From DATBJG01 sp963790545 (GTDB taxonomy: Bacteria > Acidobacteriota > Vicinamibacteria > Vicinamibacterales > JAMQPK01), in the NCBI GenBank assembly GCA_963790545.1, contig CAWBPA010000021.1:432001-496000 (forward strand): a DNA stretch of 64,000 nt, in the 5' to 3' direction. The position numbers were made by a program, and so were the translations under genes. Of this stretch, positions 61,332 through 64,000 are shown one piece after another. Under the pieces are notes generated by a model. It had not been told where the DNA came from. It saw nothing but the letters and a program-made list of their open reading frames with translations, and did not search any database. Position 1 is the stretch's first letter. Every line of letters starts with the position of its first letter.

Positions 61332-61661
61332 TTACTTCTTCGCCGTCGCTGGGGCGACCTCGCCCAGCTTGACCTCTCTGGCCGTGACGGGAGCTTTTCC
61401 GTCGCCGATGTCGACGACAACGCGCTCGCCCGCCTTGAGCGCCGTCAGATCGAGTTTGGCCTTTCCGCGTAGAACGGCCGTCTTGTCGTTGAGGACGATC
61501 GTCACCGTTTTCCCGTCTTGAGTTCTGACCTGCAACTGATTGTTTTCATGCGCCGTCACAGTACCCATCACCTTGTGCACATGCCCACCGTGAGCAAGTG
61601 TCGCCACGGGGGAGGCAAGGATGACGATGAGAGCGGCACGGACGATGTGTGTTCTGAACAT
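61332..61661 (-). CDS. Small exported beta-barrel protein (DUF5666-like)
   Basis: A 109-residue protein with a signal peptide (cleavage near 'LAHG', residue 23) and a short OB-like domain, 'VMGTVTAHENNQLQVRTQDG...TIVLNDKTAVLRG...LKAGERVVVDIG'. The mature N-terminus 'HGGHVHKV' is His-rich and may bind a metal. It lies ten bases upstream of nothing else on its strand but directly follows the cytochrome c gene, so the two are probably co-transcribed. Confidence 0.75.
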   Translation of the reverse strand: MFRTHIVRAALIVILASPVATLAHGGHVHKVMGTVTAHENNQLQVRTQDGKTVTIVLNDKTAVLRGKAKLDLTALKAGERVVVDIGDGKAPVTAREVKLGEVAPATAKK

Positions 61662-61670
61662 AAGCGTGAC

Positions 61671-62288
61671 TCAATGAGCGTGCGGTTTTGCCGGCGGCGG
61701 TGATGAATGACCATCACCCTTGAGAAACCGCTCTTCTTCTATCTGTTGTCGAATCTCCTCCGGCGGCCTCGGGTTGAGGGCCTCCATCTGCTCGAGTTGG
61801 TCCTTCGTGAGCGTGGACAGTGTCCGTATGAAGTGAACCAGGTGCCAGCTTGCCTGCTCACCCTCGGGTGTGGCCGTCGACCAGGCAGGCATGCCGGTGA
61901 ACCGAACCCCGTTCTCGATAATGTAGAAGAGTTCACCATCCGTCAACTGCTGCGTCGGCGGTTGTCGCATGTCCGGAGCTTTGGGGAACAGATTCTCCCC
62001 CATTTCCGTCTTCCCACTCCCATCGTTGGCATGACACGACGCACAGTGGTCGGCAAAGTGACTGAGCCCATCAGCCATCGCATCCGCCGACTTCGGCACG
62101 GGGTTGGCCTTCAGCCTGATTTCTCGCGGAATGGCCAGGGCGCGAACGGCACGCGCGAGGCGCGTCTCGAGAGCTCCCGGTTGGGCACGTGCGCTCAACC
62201 CGGTTGCCATGACATACCCGATACCCGCTGCTGCCAGAAGCACAACAACGAGCGCGGCAACGAGGACTGTCGTCAACACACCTTTCAT
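61671..62288 (-). CDS. Membrane-anchored monohaem cytochrome c
   Basis: A 205-residue protein with an N-terminal transmembrane helix (residues 3-26) and one c-haem site, 'HCASCHAN' (about residue 81), with distal Met probably in 'GVRFTGMPAWS'. A His/Pro-rich tail ('SSPPPAKPHAH') could bind metal. This is the class of small cytochromes linked to oxidase or copper pathways. ATG 62288 is chosen over 62297 and 62321; none has a good ribosome-binding site. It is 9 bp upstream of the DUF5666-like gene. Confidence 0.85.
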   Translation of the reverse strand: MKGVLTTVLVAALVVVLLAAAGIGYVMATGLSARAQPGALETRLARAVRALAIPREIRLKANPVPKSADAMADGLSHFADHCASCHANDGSGKTEMGENLFPKAPDMRQPPTQQLTDGELFYIIENGVRFTGMPAWSTATPEGEQASWHLVHFIRTLSTLTKDQLEQMEALNPRPPEEIRQQIEEERFLKGDGHSSPPPAKPHAH

Positions 62289-62359
62289 CAAATACATCCC
62301 GGAGACGCAGAGCGCCTTCAAATTGATAGTAGCCCGGATGGTGGCACAGGGCCAGACCA

Positions 62360-62612
62360 GATCACGGGACGCGGATTACGCGGATCACGCGACCGGCGCC
62401 TGGCGAAGCCAGGCTCGTGGAAGGATGAACGACTGGGATAAGAACGCCTGATTTCCGGGACGAAGCGTTCTTATCCCGGTCGTTCATCCTTCCACGCGCG
62501 CCTGCGGCGCGCCGGTCGCCCGTGAACCGACGGCAAAACCGAGTCGCGTCCTCGTCCATCGCAGGTCGTGAAGAGATCCGCGTTTATCCGCGCGGATCCG
62601 CGTCCCGTGATC
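62360..62612. repeat. 253-bp nested palindromic element
   Basis: Outer arms 62360-62376 and 62596-62612 are perfect 17-bp complements. Inner arms 62416-62447 and 62465-62496 pair over 32 bp with a single T/G exception around a 17-nt loop. The intervening parts also pair loosely (GACCGGCGC with GCGCCGGTC). The whole gap of 62289-62776 holds no other gene that I can support. Confidence 0.85.
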
Positions 62613-62621
62613 AGGCGGTGC

Positions 62622-62627
62622 TATACT
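62622..62627 (+). promoter_or_regulatory. -10 box TATACT
   Basis: TATACT upstream of the AddB-like gene, after the nested palindrome. A hairpin TTTCCCGG/CCGGGAAA follows at 62664-62687. Confidence 0.4.
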
Positions 62628-62697
62628 GCTTCAATTGCAGTAGCGTGATGCTGCTGTGTTCAATTTCCCGGCATGGAGTCCGGGAAAAGAGGCGTTC

Positions 62698-62760
62698 ATG
62701 AATCAGACAATCCTGCCCCCGTCGTCTTTTCTCCCGACATTCTTCGGAAGCGTTCGTTAA
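62698..62760 (+). CDS. Possible 20-residue leader peptide
   Basis: ATG 62698 opens a 20-codon frame (MNQTILPPSSFLPTFFGSVR) that ends at 62760. AAGAGG lies six bases before it and an 8-bp hairpin (62664-62687) precedes that. It is rich in Pro, Phe and Ser. It could be a leader controlling the helicase-nuclease gene 16 bases downstream, or chance. There is no homology evidence. Confidence 0.25.
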   Translation: MNQTILPPSSFLPTFFGSVR

Positions 62761-62776
62761 CCGTCCGGGCACTCAC

Positions 62777-64000
62777 ATGCCTGGAGCACGGGCGAAACGG
62801 TCGAGGTCTTCTGGCGCGATCAGGGCTGTAGTGTCGGCCTCGGCCTCAATCCGCCTTCGCGAAGCACGGCGCTTCGTTGAGGGCCATGGTTCGGGCACTG
62901 AATTGCTGTTGGTTGGCCCGTCACGGGGGGCCGTTGACGATCTCGCGCGCTCGATCGCGATTGAAACCGGCGCAACATTCGGCTTGCACCGCTTGTCGTT
63001 CACGCAGCTAGCCGCGCGGCTGGCGGCAGCAGACCTGGCCGCTCGTGGTCAGTCGCCGGCCACCCCCCTCGGGCACGAGGCCCTTGCCGCCCGCGCGACG
63101 TTCGAAGCCGTCAAGGATCAAATGCTCGAGTACTTTTCGCCGGTGGCGGGCACACCTGGCTTTCCGAAGGCACTGGCGCGCACGCTGCTCGAGCTTCGAC
63201 TCACGGGTGATACCGGGACGTCACTTGGACGGTTGTCGCGCAGCGGACCGGATCTCGCCGAGTTGCTCGAGCGCGTTGAGGCGCTTCTCGCCGAAGCGCA
63301 CGCGAGCGACAGGGCTTCGCTGTTCGAAGCGGCAACACGGGCGCTTCGGTCGGCCGAGTCCGGATGGCCACCAATGCCCGTCCTGTTGCTTGACGTGCCG
63401 TTCGAATCCGAGTCGGAGACAGCGTTTCTCTGGACCCTCGCCGAGCGGGCTCCTCGCGCGCTCGTCACACTTCCGGCCGGTGACGGACGGTCGCTCGAGC
63501 AGATCGAGAAGCGCTCGGTAACAATCGAGTCGGTCGAGCTGGACGGCGACACCGATCTGACGCGACTTGCGCGCCACCTGTTTTCCACCGAACCTCCTCC
63601 CGAGCGAGAACGAACCGGAGAGCTCGTTTGGTTTTCGGCACCGGGGGAAGGGCGCGAATGCGTGGAAATCGCGCGGCGCATCCTGAAAGAAGCCACAAGG
63701 GGCGTTCGGTTCGACGAGATGGCGATCCTCATTCGTTCGCCCCAACAGTACGTCGGGGTGCTCGAGCATGCATTGTCACGTGCTGGTGTCCCCGCGTACT
63801 TCGACCGTGGGACACGACGCCCACATCCTGGCGGTCGTGCGTTTCTGGCCATGCTCAGTTGCGCGGTCGAGGATTTTTCGGCCCGGCGTTTTGCGGAATA
63901 CCTCTCGCTGGCGCAAGTCCCCTCGCTGGATGCAGCGGTTGGAAAACCCAGCGACACGTTGGTCGCATCGCTTGACGAAGTCTTCGGCGTCCTCTCAGAG
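62777..64000 (+). CDS. AddB-like helicase/nuclease (3' partial)
   Basis: An open frame from ATG 62777 to the window end (408 codons, no stop). The N-terminus 'GTELLLVGPSRGAVDDLARS' with 'GATFGLHRLSFTQLAARLA' and the later 'ATRGVRFDEMAILIRSPQQY' and 'LSRAGVPAYFDRGTRRPHPG' are typical of the AddB-like PD-(D/E)XK exonuclease/inactivated-helicase subunit that pairs with an AddA/UvrD helicase in double-strand break repair. The Walker A site of true helicases is degenerate here (GPSRGAVDD). The nuclease domain and the partner gene lie beyond the window. Confidence 0.8.
   Translation, partial: MPGARAKRSRSSGAIRAVVSASASIRLREARRFVEGHGSGTELLLVGPSRGAVDDLARSIAIETGATFGLHRLSFTQLAARLAAADLAARGQSPATPLGHEALAARATFEAVKDQMLEYFSPVAGTPGFPKALARTLLELRLTGDTGTSLGRLSRSGPDLAELLERVEALLAEAHASDRASLFEAATRALRSAESGWPPMPVLLLDVPFESESETAFLWTLAERAPRALVTLPAGDGRSLEQIEKRSVTIESVELDGDTDLTRLARHLFSTEPPPERERTGELVWFSAPGEGRECVEIARRILKEATRGVRFDEMAILIRSPQQYVGVLEHALSRAGVPAYFDRGTRRPHPGGRAFLAMLSCAVEDFSARRFAEYLSLAQVPSLDAAVGKPSDTLVASLDEVFGVLSE

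Noticed and set aside
63118..63957. 279-codon minus-strand frame
   Set aside because: Composition is Ser/Arg-rich without motifs; the plus-strand frame gives a coherent AddB-like protein through the same DNA.

Overview
The window is GC-rich, densely coded, and has the gene content of a soil Acidobacteriota, most likely class Vicinamibacteria (inference from content only; there is no rRNA gene to confirm it). Pointers are two Ser/Thr kinases carrying C-terminal TolB/PD40-type propellers, a DUF1501/DUF1800 pair, split MacB-like FtsX permeases, DUF6152, DUF2330 and DUF4136 proteins, and several small proteins I associate with this phylum. There is no tRNA, rRNA, CRISPR array, phage or insertion sequence. 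Five apparent single-base frameshifts in four otherwise coherent genes suggest a draft or metagenome assembly.

Layout. 1-3.2 kb: exported copper/cytochrome-type proteins and a Tat-exported sulfatase. 3.4-5.8 kb: a proline-linker lipoprotein, a Cys4 miniprotein and a DUF6152 pair. 5.9-10.3 kb: an efflux system on the minus strand (adaptor, frameshifted ATPase, two permeases). 10.5-16.3 kb: a Tat-exported metallo-beta-lactamase-fold protein, an RnfD-like/DUF2330 fusion with an internal translation start, a STAS protein and an ABC exporter. 16.7-25.5 kb: small proteins, a membrane peptidase overlapping a Bax-inhibitor-1 gene, a second ABC exporter, a zinc-ribbon protein coupled to Uup, and a NYN-LOTUS protein. 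25.6-31.6 kb: a frameshifted FAD monooxygenase, an RluA pseudouridine synthase and a kinase-propeller protein. 31.9-36.5 kb: a GAF-AAA+-kinase fusion behind two flavin-type PPOX genes, then lipoproteins. 36.6-40.6 kb: a DcaP-type porin, a four-helix-bundle gene lying between inverted octamer repeats, and recQ. 40.6-49.3 kb: cold shock protein, a membrane protein, an HD-GYP/HEAT pair with a shared N-terminal domain, DUF1501 and DUF1800. 49.5-57.5 kb: a probable sigma-54 regulon. 57.6-64 kb: a serine hydrolase, a second kinase-propeller protein, small exported and cytochrome c proteins, a large nested palindrome, and the start of an AddB-like gene.

The most coherent system is at 50.6-57.5 kb. 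A DmpR/MopR-class enhancer-binding protein keeps the spacing of the phenol-pocket and zinc ligands. Paired TTTCAY-N-ATGAAA-like palindromes lie in the two intergenic regions upstream. Three sigma-54 -24/-12 candidates with a common GGCGCG core point at a diheme cytochrome, a Rieske ferredoxin/reductase operon and transaldolase. No oxygenase is present, so the physiological target is open.

Other structure: at least seven hairpins share a GTAGC-like flank (REP-like), and many gene ends carry short degenerate word repeats with a different word at each site.
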